Source: JACCZX01 sp963801035 (GTDB taxonomy: Bacteria; Pseudomonadota; Gammaproteobacteria; Burkholderiales; Burkholderiaceae_F). Taken from it: DNA of 64,000 nucleotides. The notes beneath the pieces were generated by a model, which ran no database searches, had not been told where the DNA came from, and saw only the letters and a list, made by a program, of their open reading frames with translations. A program made the translations under genes and the position numbers. The number at the start of each line of letters is the position of its first letter. Position 1 is the stretch's first letter. Below are positions 25,127 to 35,800 of the stretch, piece by piece. The stretch lies in NCBI GenBank assembly GCA_963801035.1, contig CAWDDF010000004.1:186001-250000 (forward strand), given 5' to 3'.

Positions 25127-26199
25127 ACAGAGACGGCAGGTCGAGCGCCGCGGTGAAACCACAGCACCGACAGGATCACCGCCATCAGTGCGAACAGCGC
25201 TGCAAGCGCGCTAAAAAAAGCGCTGACTTCGGTTTCCTTGCGCTCCATTGAAAGTTTGGTGCTCAAATTGGCGTACACCTTGCGCAAATCGGCTCCCGTG
25301 CCGGCATGGAAGTATTCGCCACCGGTCATCTTCGCAACTGCCTTCAATGTTTCTTCGTCGAGGCGGACGTAAAAAGAATAGTTATCCATGCTGATGGTCG
25401 TGCCTTCGATCGTGCCGAAGCCGACGGTATAGACCCGCACCCCGCGCTCGGCTGCCATTTTCGCGACCTCGATCGGGTCTGGTCCGGTGGTACGCCGTCC
25501 GTCGCTCAGCAAAATGATGACTCCTGACGCATACGAACCGGGCGCGACCGGCTGAATCATCTTCTTCGGTTCGCGTTTCCGCGGAGCATCGATTGGTACA
25601 GCGCCGCCGGGATAGCCGCGCGACCGCGCGGTGTTGGCGATCACCGTTTCGATGTCGATGCCCTCCTCCGGAAACAGCATTGCCAACGCAAGGATCAGCC
25701 CGCTGCCGGTCGCAGTCGCACGCTGCAACTCAAAACGGTCGATTGCATCGAGCATGTCCTGCTTGTTGTCGGTGGGGGTCTGGACAACATTGGCCGTCCC
25801 GGCAAACGAAACGATACCGAGACGAACGTAGCGCGGCAGTTCTTCGATAAACGACTTTGCCGCAACTTGTGCCGCGCTGATGCGAGTCGGCTCAACGTCC
25901 GTTGCCTGCATGCTGCGCGACACGTCCATCGCCAGCGCGATCGTCATATATTGGGAAGGTAAAACCACCGTTGCGGTGGGACGCGCAATCGCGACGAGAG
26001 CTGCCGCTATCGCAATCAGGAACAGTGCCGGCGGGACATGCCGGCGAAAGCGCTGGCCGCGCACCGCCTCGCGCACCAAAATCAGGCTCGAATAGCGAAT
26101 CGCCGAGCGTTTACGTCGACGCAGGATAAAAATGTAGCCCGCGATGAGCAACGGAACTGCCAGCAACAGCCAGAGCATGTCCGGCCACAAAAACCGCAT
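25123..26199 (-). CDS. Membrane VWA protein, BatA-like
   Basis: 358 aa. Membrane segments occur at about residues 5-24 and 58-76 and again near the C-terminus (FFSALAALFALMAVILSVLWF). Between them is a von Willebrand A domain with an intact MIDAS start DVSRSMQATD. The plan equals that of the BatA-type protein at 29269. BatA and partners are linked to MoxR ATPases and envelope stability or stress tolerance. The gene is divergent from the protease gene, 166 bp away, and overlaps the dinB stop by 4 bp at its 3' end. Two such VWA genes in one locus suggests duplication. Confidence 0.88.
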   Translation of the reverse strand: MRFLWPDMLWLLLAVPLLIAGYIFILRRRKRSAIRYSSLILVREAVRGQRFRRHVPPALFLIAIAAALVAIARPTATVVLPSQYMTIALAMDVSRSMQATDVEPTRISAAQVAAKSFIEELPRYVRLGIVSFAGTANVVQTPTDNKQDMLDAIDRFELQRATATGSGLILALAMLFPEEGIDIETVIANTARSRGYPGGAVPIDAPRKREPKKMIQPVAPGSYASGVIILLSDGRRTTGPDPIEVAKMAAERGVRVYTVGFGTIEGTTISMDNYSFYVRLDEETLKAVAKMTGGEYFHAGTGADLRKVYANLSTKLSMERKETEVSAFFSALAALFALMAVILSVLWFHRGARPAVSV

Positions 26200-26365
26200 C
26201 GTCGATCTCTCTTAGCGCGTACTCACGTCATAAGGCGAGGTCATTGCAACTTTCGGCGCGAACCATTTTCCCGAAAGTGTGCTCATATGACAGGCCGAAT
26301 ACCGGCACCGTTCCTGCCTACGTGCTTTTGATCACTCTATCACTCGTCCGTGCTATTTTTTCCAA

Positions 26366-27277
26366 ATGAAACGTCCCGCGCTTTATAGCGCTGCGAGGCC
26401 CGTAGCCGCCGATCCAGCGCCTACGGCCGACGGACCCCCGGTCGCAATCGTCGCGCCCGCAGCCGCCAAACCGGGACGCCTGGCCTCGTTTGTACGGCGC
26501 CATGACCGGACATTGCTGCTCTTTGGTGGCATGCTGATTGCGCTGGCGCTGTTCGTTACGCGTGATCGCATGCAGCCTGCGCCGCGTGAGTTGGCGCAGG
26601 ATGACATCGACGCCGCGGTTTTGCACACGCTGGAAAATAAGACGCTGCCCTCGCGCGCCGCGAAGGCCGCCGCGACAGTGATGCCGTCGGTGGTGCGCGT
26701 GCGCGGCTACGACGAGGACGATGAGCCGGGCGCCGGCGAGCGCATGAACGGCGTCGGCTCCGGCGTCGTGATTGTCGATAACGGAACGATTCTGACCAAT
26801 TTGCACGTGGTCACCGGCGCAAAACGCATGTCGGTCACGTTCTTTGACGGCACCGAGTCCGAGGTCGAAGTCATTCGCGCCTACCCGGAGAACGATCTGG
26901 CGGTAATCCGCGCCAAGAAGCTGCCCGACGACCTGCAGGCGGCTACGCTCGGCTCGACCGCTCATCTGCAGCAGGGCGACGAGGTCGTCGCTGTCGGCTT
27001 TCCGTTCGGCATCGGGCCTTCGACAAGCGCCGGTGTCGTCTCCGGTCTCGACCGCGAGTTCCGCTCGCGTGAGGGCAAGCGCATCCTGACCGGCTTGATT
27101 CAATTCGACGCTGCGGCCAATCCGGGCAATTCGGGCGGGCCGCTGGTTACGATGAGTGGCGAAGTGATCGGAATCGTTACCGCTATCCTGAACCCTACCG
27201 GACCTACTTTCGCCGGCATCGGCTTCGCAGCAACCATTGAAAGCGCCGGCGGTGCCGTCGGCATCCCGCCGTTTTAA
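26366..27277 (+). CDS. Membrane-anchored trypsin-like serine protease (S1C, DegP-like without PDZ)
   Basis: 303 aa. One N-terminal membrane segment (about residues 50-68, LLLFGGMLIALALFV) places the protease in the periplasm. The catalytic triad is visible: H in TNLHVVTG, D in ENDLAVIRAK and S in NPGNSGGPLV. No PDZ domain follows; the protein ends soon after the protease domain. The first ~45 residues are Ala/Pro-rich. It precedes the MoxR gene by 20 bp and may be part of that operon, in which case it might process or be regulated by the VWA complex; this is inference. Confidence 0.88.
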   Translation: MKRPALYSAARPVAADPAPTADGPPVAIVAPAAAKPGRLASFVRRHDRTLLLFGGMLIALALFVTRDRMQPAPRELAQDDIDAAVLHTLENKTLPSRAAKAAATVMPSVVRVRGYDEDDEPGAGERMNGVGSGVVIVDNGTILTNLHVVTGAKRMSVTFFDGTESEVEVIRAYPENDLAVIRAKKLPDDLQAATLGSTAHLQQGDEVVAVGFPFGIGPSTSAGVVSGLDREFRSREGKRILTGLIQFDAAANPGNSGGPLVTMSGEVIGIVTAILNPTGPTFAGIGFAATIESAGGAVGIPPF

Positions 27278-27297
27278 TTGCGCAAGACAGGAACAAC

Positions 27298-28282
<985 letters not shown>

Positions 28283-28308
<26 letters not shown>

Positions 28309-29269
28309 ACAGCCCGGCAACACCCCCGCAGCAAACGAACCGGTCGCACGACCGGATTCGGAATTACTGTTGCGACGCCTCGAGTTCACCGTGCTTCGGC
28401 GGCTCGACGGGCTGCTGCAAGGCGATTACCGAACGCTCTTTCGCGGCTTCGGGCTCGATCTGGCAGACCTGCGCGAGTATCAGCTGCACGATGACGTCCG
28501 CTACATCGACTGGAATGTCACCGCACGGCTGCAAACGCCGCACGTGCGCGAGTTCCAGGAGGATCGCGAAGTCGCTGCCTGGTTCATCCTCGACCTGTCG
28601 GGCTCGGTCGACTTCGGGTCACGCAAGGTGCGCAAGCGCGAGCTGTCGGCGGAGCTCGTCGCGGTGCTCGCCCGACTGTTCACACGCTACGGCAATCGTG
28701 TCGGCGCCGTTTTACACACGCATCACGCCAACGAAATGATTCCCGCGCGAAATGGCCGACGTCACGTGCTGCACGTACTCGATCGAATGCAGCGCATGCA
28801 AACGGCGCCGGCCGGCAGCGAAACCGATCTTGCGCAGTTACTTGCAGCAGCACAACCGATGATCAAGCGCCGCTCGGTCGTGTTCGTCGTTTCGGACTTC
28901 ATCAGCAAACCGGGTTGGGGGCGGCAGCTTGCTTTGCTGTCACGTCGGCATGAAGTGGTCGCCGTACGTTTGTACGATCCGATGGAGCTCGAACTGCCCA
29001 ATATCGGCCTGGTCGTAATGCAGGACGCCGAAACCGGTGACCAGATTTTTGTCGATACCCACGATCGCCGCTTTCGCAAGCGCTTCGCAGAGGCTGCAAA
29101 GCAGCGTGAAGAGACATTGCGGCAGGGACTCGCCGAAGCCGGCGTCGATTGCCTCGAGCTGACGACCGATGAACCGCTCGATCAGGCGCTGCTGCGATTT
29201 ACGCAGTTGCGCAAGCGTCGGAGCCAGCTGGCGTCGGGAGTCACCGCAACCTTCTCGAACAAGCGCTGA
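28283..29269 (+). CDS. DUF58 protein of the MoxR-VWA operon
   Basis: 328 aa. The DUF58 signature is visible as RRLDGLLQGDYRTLFRGFG followed by DLREYQLHDDVRYIDWNVTA and FQEDREVAAWFILDLSGSVD; the last part is a degenerate VWA-like MIDAS (D-L-S-G-S). The start lies 26 bp before the old MoxR stop, so the two genes overlap. The next gene (VWA) starts in a TGATG overlap. These operons act on envelope or large protein complexes through the MoxR ATPase; the target here is unknown. Confidence 0.9.
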
Positions 29270-30330
29270 TGCTCGACGCCGGCTCGCTGACGTTCCTGTG
29301 GCCCAGCATGCTGTGGCTGCTGGTCGCCGTTCCGCTTGCGGCGGCGCTTTACTGGTGGCTCGCAACGCGGCGCCGCAGTTCGTCAGCTCAGTATGCGAGT
29401 CTTGAGACCGTCGGCGGCCAGGCTCGTGGTTCGAGTCGCATGCGGCGCGCGGTGCCGTTGCTGCTGTGGACGCTGGGGCTGACTGCGCTGATTCTCGCCA
29501 TCGCCCGTCCGCAGGCAGCACTGACATTGCCGGCGCGGCTCGACGCCGTCGTTCTGGCGCTGGACATGTCGAACAGCATGCGCGCCACCGACGTCAAGCC
29601 CAATCGCCTGAGCGCCGCACGCGATGCCGCAAAGACGTTCATCGAAGCGCAGCCGGGCAACGTGCGCATCGGCATCGTTGCAGTGGCAGCCTCCGCGGCG
29701 GTCGTGCAATCGCCAACCAACAATCGCGAAGACCTGGCGGCGGCCATTGACAGGCTCGAGACGCAGCGCGGGACTGCGCTCGGCAGCGGACTGATCATTG
29801 CGCTCGATACGGCGCTGCCAGCAGCGCGTATCAATGTCGAAGAATTCATCAATCCCCGTCCCGGCGAGAAAAAGATCAGGCCTACCGATGAGGTGCCGGC
29901 ACGCGAGTCGAAAGGCGATAACAAGCAGGTTGCGATCGTGCTTCTGTCAGATGGCCAAAGCAACGTTGGACCGGACCCGCTGAAAGCCGCCGAGATTGCG
30001 GGTGACTACGGCGTACGGATCTACACGGTCGGCATAGGTACCACCGAAGGGACCGTAGTGAACGCGGAAGGCTGGAACATGCGCGTGCGTCTCGATGAGG
30101 AGGCCCTGAAGAAAATCGCCGATGTCACAAGTGCGGAATATTTTCGCGCTGCCGACGCCTCACAGCTGAAGAAAATCTATCAGCTGCTGAGCACGAAGCT
30201 GTCGTTCGAGCGCCAGCAGCCGACTGAGATCACCGCAATTTTCGCCGCGATCGGCGCAACCCTTGCGTTGGCCGGCGGCATTGCTGTCGATGTGGTGGTT
30301 CAACCGTATTTTGTAGGTCGCAACCGCTAA
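29269..30330 (+). CDS. Membrane VWA protein, BatA-like (second copy)
   Basis: 353 aa. Two N-terminal membrane segments (about residues 10-29 and 58-74), a VWA domain with MIDAS DMSNSMRATD, and a C-terminal membrane segment (TAIFAAIGATLALAGGIAVDV). It shares plan and many stretches with the protein at 25123: VGIGTTEGT versus VGFGTIEGT, and RVRLDEEALKKIADVTSAEYF versus YVRLDEETLKAVAKMTGGEYF (given here only in part). The ATG overlaps the DUF58 stop (TGATG). It is the standard third member of the MoxR-DUF58-VWA operon. Confidence 0.9.
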   Translation: MLDAGSLTFLWPSMLWLLVAVPLAAALYWWLATRRRSSSAQYASLETVGGQARGSSRMRRAVPLLLWTLGLTALILAIARPQAALTLPARLDAVVLALDMSNSMRATDVKPNRLSAARDAAKTFIEAQPGNVRIGIVAVAASAAVVQSPTNNREDLAAAIDRLETQRGTALGSGLIIALDTALPAARINVEEFINPRPGEKKIRPTDEVPARESKGDNKQVAIVLLSDGQSNVGPDPLKAAEIAGDYGVRIYTVGIGTTEGTVVNAEGWNMRVRLDEEALKKIADVTSAEYFRAADASQLKKIYQLLSTKLSFERQQPTEITAIFAAIGATLALAGGIAVDVVVQPYFVGRNR

Positions 30331-30356
30331 CACCGTTCAGTCATCAGCTGCGCCAC

Positions 30357-30740
30357 CTACGGCCACTCGGCGGCATCGTCAGGCATCTTTCCGTCACGCT
30401 GCGGACGCACGACGCAGAAACGATGTCCGGTGGGAGCCTCCATTACCCACCACGTCTTGATCTTTTCGAGCCGTCTCGCTCCCAGTGCCTCGAGCCGCGC
30501 GACTTCGGCCTCTATATTGTCGGTTTCGATGTCGAGATGCACTCGGCTTGGATGCGGCACCTTCTGCAGCAGGATCATCAAGTCTTCGTTGCCGTCGCCC
30601 AGCACGGCGTATTTTGGGCTGTCACCTGCTTCCGATTGCTTGACCTCGCGCCCGAGCGCGCCGCTCCAGAACCGCGCACCTTCGTTGAGATCCTCTACCT
30701 GGCAATCGATGACGGCGGCCACGAGCTTGCTCTTGTGCAT
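30357..30740 (-). CDS. VOC-superfamily (glyoxalase-like) protein
   Basis: 127 aa, a single glyoxalase/bleomycin-resistance fold. Features are VDLNEGARFWSGALGREV-type first repeat (read as VEDLNEGARFWSGALG) and HLDIETDNIEAEVARLEALG in the second half, ending with APTGHRFCVVRPQR. Function may be resistance or isomerase/dioxygenase chemistry; metal ligands cannot be assigned safely. Only 3 bp separate it from the SGNH hydrolase gene upstream on the same strand, so they form one transcript. Confidence 0.87.
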   Translation of the reverse strand: MHKSKLVAAVIDCQVEDLNEGARFWSGALGREVKQSEAGDSPKYAVLGDGNEDLMILLQKVPHPSRVHLDIETDNIEAEVARLEALGARRLEKIKTWWVMEAPTGHRFCVVRPQRDGKMPDDAAEWP

Positions 30741-30743
30741 AAC

Positions 30744-31526
30744 CTAAGTCTCCGCAACGCCATCCGCCTCGGCGAACACCGGCACCTGGCGGGTGATCTG
30801 CGCAAACCACAACGCATAGCCGTCCGCGCTTGGATGAATTCCGTCTGGTGAGTAATAACGGCGTGGCGCAATCCGAAACGGATCGCGATCACGCGGCATT
30901 CGCAGGTCCACTAAGTGCACGTTGCTGCGTTCTCGCATTGCGTATTGCCATGCGCGGCGCACGGTTTCTGCACGGTGAGAAAACAGAACGTCAAGCGGCC
31001 AGACCCACAGCGGCGCAGTGCCCACGTCCGCCGGCGGGACAACCGCGACGTGATCGCTGCGGGCGCTCGCAACGTCTAGCGTGTGTTCTGCCGCGAGCAA
31101 TACGGCTTCATAAGAGGACAGGCGCACAACATCGTTGCCGCCGGCGAAGATCAACGTCAGGTCAAAGTGACCGCTGCTTGCTTCTATCTGTGCAGGAATA
31201 TCGATCGACCGTGCGCGATCGCGCGCATGATTGACGATCACCGTACCGGGAAACGCCGCCGCAAGGCGGCCTGCCACCGTTGAGCGCGAGTCGAAGCTTC
31301 CAATGCCCACGCCCGTACTGTCCCCGACGACGAGGATGCGCCGTCCCGATCCCGCGAAGCCGTGAGAAAACGCAGCGGTTTGAACGCGACGATGCTGCGC
31401 ACGCAACAGTCGAAACGCCTGCAGCGCGGCCCACGCCGTGGCCAGCACGGCAGCGCCCACTAGAGTTGAGCGGACGGCGCCATTCAGATCAGCGCGGCGG
31501 CGATACGAAGCAAGGGGAAATTGCAT
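30744..31526 (-). CDS. SGNH/GDSL-type hydrolase with N-terminal membrane anchor
   Basis: 260 aa. An N-terminal hydrophobic segment (about residues 20-40) precedes the hydrolase domain. Block I is VVGDSTGVGIG (nucleophile S in GDS), block III FAGGNDV and block V DGIHPSADGY with the catalytic D/H pair. Such enzymes hydrolyse ester bonds of lipids or polysaccharide acetyl groups in the periplasm. It is the first gene of a two-gene unit with the VOC gene and is divergent from the NUDIX gene. Confidence 0.86.
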   Translation of the reverse strand: MQFPLASYRRRADLNGAVRSTLVGAAVLATAWAALQAFRLLRAQHRRVQTAAFSHGFAGSGRRILVVGDSTGVGIGSFDSRSTVAGRLAAAFPGTVIVNHARDRARSIDIPAQIEASSGHFDLTLIFAGGNDVVRLSSYEAVLLAAEHTLDVASARSDHVAVVPPADVGTAPLWVWPLDVLFSHRAETVRRAWQYAMRERSNVHLVDLRMPRDRDPFRIAPRRYYSPDGIHPSADGYALWFAQITRQVPVFAEADGVAET

Positions 31527-31584
31527 TTGATAAGTACAGTTGAGAATACTCGTTGATGCAAGCGTTATTCCTGATCAAGATCCC

Positions 31585-32007
31585 ATGCCAAGGTTATTGA
31601 GCTGCGGCGTCATCGTGCGTCGTGTTGTCGGAGAACTGCTGCTCTGTCATGCAACTGGCCGCAACTACTGGGACATTCCGAAGGGCGTGCGCGATGAAGG
31701 CGAAACGAGCATCGAGGCGGCAATGCGCGAGCTACGCGAAGAAGCCGGCATTGAGCTGGACGAGACTCAGTTGCGTGACGCCGCCGTACATAAATATCTG
31801 CCGCGCAAAGACCTGCATCTGTTCGTACTCGATCCACCAGACCCTTCGCTCGAGATCGGGCAGTGCCGTTGTTCAACTCATTACACGCCGCGCTACGGCA
31901 AGCGCGAGATCCCGGAAGTTGACGACTACCGATGGACGCCGCGCGTCCAGGTGCCCGAGTTATGCGGCAAAAACATGACGCGCGTGTTGATGGCCCTCGA
32001 CTGGTGA
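31585..32007 (+). CDS. NUDIX hydrolase
   Basis: 140 aa. The NUDIX box reads GVRDEGETSIEAAMRELREEAG, matching G-x5-E-x7-REUxEEXG, so it is an active pyrophosphohydrolase candidate acting on a nucleoside diphosphate linked to another moiety. I prefer the ATG at 31585 (MPRLLSCGVIVRR), because the longer frame depends on a TTG at 31540. Substrate is unknown. It converges with the hemerythrin gene, whose stop is 5 bp away. Confidence 0.9.
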   Translation: MPRLLSCGVIVRRVVGELLLCHATGRNYWDIPKGVRDEGETSIEAAMRELREEAGIELDETQLRDAAVHKYLPRKDLHLFVLDPPDPSLEIGQCRCSTHYTPRYGKREIPEVDDYRWTPRVQVPELCGKNMTRVLMALDW

Positions 32008-32012
32008 AAGCG

Positions 32013-32501
32013 CTATTTTAACGGCGTGGCTTCGTCGGTCTGCTCGATAACCGCATCGCGTGGATCGCCGGCACGCTGCAGCTTCTGCTGTAACGCGAGC
32101 ATCCGCTGGCCGAGCGCTTCGAGCTCGGATGCTTCCCACCCTTTGCGAACTTTCGGAAAGAGATGTTCTTCCTCTTCCTTGTGGTGGTGTTCGGTCTGCT
32201 CCTGCAGCACCTTGAACTTGGCCTCCCAGTTCTGGGCGGCCGGATCGAGCGTGAGCAAGTCCGCCAGCAGGCGCTTTAGTGACAAGTGCTCTTCGAGAGA
32301 CTCGAGCAGGATGTCTTCGGTGCGCTTTGCTTTCACTGCCGGGTAGAACACTTCTTCCTCTGAGGTGATGTGCTTGGTCAAGTCGTCGCCAACGCGCGCC
32401 AACGATGCTGCGCGCGCTTTTGGCTCTTGCGCCTCGACGGCGGTTTTCATCTGAGCCTCAAGCTTGCGGTGCTGGTCAATCAGCAGTTTTATTGCATCCA
32501 T
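32013..32501 (-). CDS. Hemerythrin-domain (HHE) protein
   Basis: 162 aa helical protein with a hemerythrin-like cation-binding pattern: LLIDQHRKLE (His 11), LTKHITSEEEVFYPAV with a His-x3-E set, LEEHLSLKRLL and EHHHKEEEEHLFP. These form a di-iron or other metal site used for oxygen, nitric oxide or oxidative-stress sensing and scavenging. The start MDAIKLLIDQHR is usual for the family. Stands alone. Confidence 0.9.
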   Translation of the reverse strand: MDAIKLLIDQHRKLEAQMKTAVEAQEPKARAASLARVGDDLTKHITSEEEVFYPAVKAKRTEDILLESLEEHLSLKRLLADLLTLDPAAQNWEAKFKVLQEQTEHHHKEEEEHLFPKVRKGWEASELEALGQRMLALQQKLQRAGDPRDAVIEQTDEATPLK

Positions 32502-32597
32502 GTTGGTTGTGCGTGAGAGTCAAACACGCAGTATGCACAACTGCCGTAGGTGGCCTGACCTGCTGACTAAAATACCCGTGACATCGGAGACCATCGA

Positions 32598-33725
32598 ATG
32601 GCGATCAAGCGCTCGAAAGCGCCGACAGGCACCGTCGTGATTCTCGAGCACGACTCGCGCGTGTTGCGCGATAACCCGTGGGCTGATCCCCATGCACGCA
32701 AGGTCGCGGTCTGGCTCCCGCCGCAATACGACCAGGCTGCAGGCGTCGGCCGCACACAGTCGAGCGGCACGCGCTTTCCAGTCTTGTACGACATGGTGGG
32801 CTTCACCGGTTCAGGCCTTGCGCACGCGGGTTGGAAAGCGTTTTCGTACAACCTGCCTGAGCGTCTCGCGCGGCTCACCTACGAAGGCAAAATGGGGCCA
32901 GCCATTGTCGTAATGCCCGATTGCTTCACGGCACTCGGCGGCAATCAATACGTCAATTCGTCGGCAGTGGGCCGCTACGCCGACTATCTGCTCAAAGAGA
33001 TCGTGCCGTTTGTCGATCGCGAATTCCGAACGCTCGCCTCGCGCGAGCATCGCGGTTGTTTCGGCAAATCCTCCGGCGGCTATGGCGCCATCGTGCATGG
33101 CATGAAGTACGCATCGCACTGGGGAGCGGTGGCCGACCACTCCGGCGATTCCTATTTCGACTTTGTCTACTGGCACGACTGGCCGAACACATTGAACGAG
33201 CTCGGCAAGCATCGCGCCAAGAAACGCTCGGCTGGAAAGTACGACGCGGCAAAGGAAGCATCCACGGGTGAGCTCGATCAGGGTATCGACGATGGGCGCG
33301 TCAAGCGATTTCTGAAGCACATCTGGGGCAAGGAGAAAGTCACATCGGCTGAAGGCCACTGCATCATGAATCTGTGCATGGCCGCGACGTACGACCCTGA
33401 CCCTGGAGTTGCACTCGGCTTTCGCCTGCCATGCAATCTTGAGACTGGCGAGCGCATCGAAAGGCGCTGGCAACGCTGGCTCGCGAGTGACCCGATCAAT
33501 ATGGTGCAGCGTTATGCGGACAATCTGAAGTCGCTTTCCGGGATTTATATCGACTGCGGCTGGCGCGACCAGTTTCATATCCACTATGGCACACGCATCC
33601 TGTCACGGCGTCTGAGCGATATTGGCATTGCGCACCGATACGAAGAGTTCGACGACGATCACTCGGACATCGACTATCGAATGGACGTCAGCCTGCCGTT
33701 CCTCTATCGGGCATTGAAGCCATAG
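32598..33725 (+). CDS. Alpha/beta-hydrolase, putative esterase (esterase D/Fes-like)
   Basis: 375 aa, no signal peptide. The nucleophile elbow is GKSSGGYGA (GxSxG with S at about 157). Late acidic and His residues are in EEFDDDHSDIDYRMDVSLPF, a good place for the catalytic His. The first part (VVILEHDSRVLRDNPWADPH, VAVWLPPQYD) is as in putative esterase-family proteins that act on large esters. Likely cytoplasmic. The GFA gene follows after 45 bp on the same strand. Confidence 0.85.
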   Translation: MAIKRSKAPTGTVVILEHDSRVLRDNPWADPHARKVAVWLPPQYDQAAGVGRTQSSGTRFPVLYDMVGFTGSGLAHAGWKAFSYNLPERLARLTYEGKMGPAIVVMPDCFTALGGNQYVNSSAVGRYADYLLKEIVPFVDREFRTLASREHRGCFGKSSGGYGAIVHGMKYASHWGAVADHSGDSYFDFVYWHDWPNTLNELGKHRAKKRSAGKYDAAKEASTGELDQGIDDGRVKRFLKHIWGKEKVTSAEGHCIMNLCMAATYDPDPGVALGFRLPCNLETGERIERRWQRWLASDPINMVQRYADNLKSLSGIYIDCGWRDQFHIHYGTRILSRRLSDIGIAHRYEEFDDDHSDIDYRMDVSLPFLYRALKP

Positions 33726-33770
33726 GCGCATCGGCTTATCAGCGACCACGAGCAGGCAACGGCGAGCCGC

Positions 33771-34175
33771 ATGAGAAAAACTTACTCTGGAAGCTGTCAC
33801 TGCGGCGCGGTGCGCTTCGAAGCCGATATTGATCTGAGCGAGGGCACATTCAAATGCAACTGCTCGAGCTGCACGAAGTCGGGAAACTGGCTGGCCGTCG
33901 TAAAGCCGGATGCGTTCCGGCTTCTCGCGAACGAGTCATTACTCAGCGACTATCAATTCGGCAAGAAGACCTCGCACCACCTGTTCTGCAAGCGGTGCGG
34001 AGTCAGTTCTTTCTGGTGGGGCGACGATAAGAATCTCGGCGGAAAGTTCTATGCCGTCAAGGTCACGTGTCTCGACAATGCAACCGCCGATGAACTAATC
34101 GGCGCACCGATCACCTATGTCGACGGCCGCCACGACAATTACAAAGCCGCACCGGCCGAGGTTCGGCACCTATGA
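33771..34175 (+). CDS. GFA (CENP-V/glutathione-dependent formaldehyde-activating) family protein
   Basis: 134 aa zinc protein. Ligand pairs are visible as SCHCGAVRFE, KCNCSSCTKSG and FCKRCGVSSFWWG, giving the typical CxC, CxxC and CxxC set of the GFA fold. The family name comes from formaldehyde-glutathione adduct formation, although most members have no proven substrate. No strong ribosome site is seen before the ATG at 33771, but the family match from residue 1 is good. Confidence 0.92.
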   Translation: MRKTYSGSCHCGAVRFEADIDLSEGTFKCNCSSCTKSGNWLAVVKPDAFRLLANESLLSDYQFGKKTSHHLFCKRCGVSSFWWGDDKNLGGKFYAVKVTCLDNATADELIGAPITYVDGRHDNYKAAPAEVRHL

Positions 34176-34187
34176 CGCGCCGGTCAC

Positions 34188-35061
34188 TCAAGCGGCCAGT
34201 CTGATTTCCTCAGCCGACGTCTGCAGTGCACTAGGCGGCATTCCGTTCTGCCACGGCAGATCGACCGCGTAGTCGTTCAGCAAACAATCATCGGGCAGCG
34301 TCTGGATCGCCGCGAAATCACGATGCGCAATGTATTCGGGCCGCTTGTAGCGGCGGATATGGTTGCTCACCGCGCACAGGCTTAGATACACACTGACCCG
34401 GTCCCACGGCGACAGATTGCTGCTCGATGCGTGCACCAGGCACGAATGAAACAAGAATCATCGATCCGGCCGGCCCCTTCGGTGCAACGATGCCGCCGTT
34501 CTTGCCACCTGCCCGCTCCACCAGCTGCCGGATCAGGTCGTTATCAATCGTCCATAGCGGATAACTCGTCGTCGATACATCGTGCCTGGCATTTACGACG
34601 CCCCGCTTGTGACTGCCGGGGATGAACATCAACGGCCCGTTGTACTCGTTGACGTCGTCCAGAAAAATGGCGACGTTCATCGCACGCTCGGTAGGCATCA
34701 GATCGTCGTTCAGCCAGGTGCCGTAGTCCTGATGCCATTGCCACACGTCGCCCTCGAATGCCATCTTGCCGTTGATCTTGAACTGGTGCATGTAAACGTC
34801 TTCACCGAACAGATCGCGAACCGGATCGACCATCCTGGGATGGCGCGCCAGCTTGGCGAAGGGCACGCTGTACAGATGAGCGGCAAAGTTGGTACGCACC
34901 GCGTCCGAATCCTTCTCGCGCACATTGCAGATGTCGCGCCGCGCGTAAAGCTCGGGTACCGCATCGGTCATCACCTTCGTTTCCTCACGCGAGAACAAGC
35001 CGGGGAAAAACAAATAGCCTTCGCTGTCGAACTGCTCGCGTTGTTCGGGGGTCAGTTTCAT
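34188..35061 (-). pseudogene. Phytanoyl-CoA dioxygenase family gene with one-base frameshift
   Basis: From the ATG at 35061: MKLTPEQREQFDSEGYLFFP. The Fe(II)/2-oxoglutarate site starts with WQWHQDYGTW (HxD). In the opening frame the protein goes wrong after GPAGSMILV and stops at 34318. One base on, from about 34453, the frame gives FHSCLVHASSSNLSPW, with the distal iron His, and then continues to a natural end (TSAEEIRLAA) at 34188. The expected join is GPAGSMIL-FHSCLVHASS, so a single extra base near 34453 explains it. Unless corrected, the product lacks one iron ligand. The family includes ectoine hydroxylase and other small-molecule hydroxylases; the substrate is open. Confidence 0.85.
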
Positions 35062-35193
35062 CGATGTCTCCTGTGCTGCGTCGGCGTTTCGGGCAAGTTA
35101 AACCCGCTATCCACCGGCGTCAAACGGGGCAGACCCAGGGTACGGCGCTTGCCGTTCCGGATTCAATAAACTTGCGCAATGCCGGAGACTTTG

Positions 35194-35727
35194 ATGAAAA
35201 CCACTGTAGACAATTCGCGTGTGCGCCGCCTGTTCGCTGGCGGATTCGTCATCGCAGCCTTTCTGGTACCGGCATACGCCGCGGACCCTCCTGCGAAAAA
35301 GGCACCCACGCAGAGCAAAAGCAAGCCAAAGCCGATGAGCCGGGACCAGCTGCGCTCTTGCATGGATCAGCAGGATCGCCTGATGGTGATGCGCGAGAAC
35401 GTGCTGAAGGAGCAAACATCGCTGGACCAGCAGCGTGCCGAAGTGAAGTCGATGGACGCGGAGCTCGAACGCAAACGGGCTGCGTTGGACCCGTCTGACG
35501 CAGCCGGAAAGCAGGCGTTGCTGGACGAGGAAGCGCGTCGCAATCAGATCGGAGATATGTACAACGCGCGTCTGCCCAGCTTGAGGGAACAGGGCGCCGC
35601 GCTGGATAAGGAGCGCCAGAACTGGGTCGAGCGTTGTGCAGACAAAGCCTTCGACGAGCGCGATGAGATTGCGATCAAGCGCGAACGCGCAGGCAAGGCC
35701 ACAGGAGCTAGTGCAACCGCGAAGTAA
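35194..35727 (+). CDS. Exported coiled-coil protein, unknown
   Basis: About 177 aa from the ATG at 35194 (MKTTVDNSRVRRLF); another in-frame start lies at 35179. The signal peptide ends near YAADPP. Then a basic Lys/Pro stretch (KKAPTQSKSKPKPMSR) leads into a long helix rich in Glu, Gln and Arg (about 55-165) that should form a coiled coil, with two Cys (RSCMDQQDR and VERCADKAF) that might pair. I know similar Burkholderiales proteins without function. It lies before the urt-ure block, separated from urtA by 260 bp. Confidence 0.75.
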   Translation: MKTTVDNSRVRRLFAGGFVIAAFLVPAYAADPPAKKAPTQSKSKPKPMSRDQLRSCMDQQDRLMVMRENVLKEQTSLDQQRAEVKSMDAELERKRAALDPSDAAGKQALLDEEARRNQIGDMYNARLPSLREQGAALDKERQNWVERCADKAFDERDEIAIKRERAGKATGASATAK

Positions 35728-35800
35728 GTCGCGCTATCGCGACTTCATCCAATCGCTTGGCGTGGAAGTTCGCTTTCGCTCCTTCCCCGCACCGTAGCGA

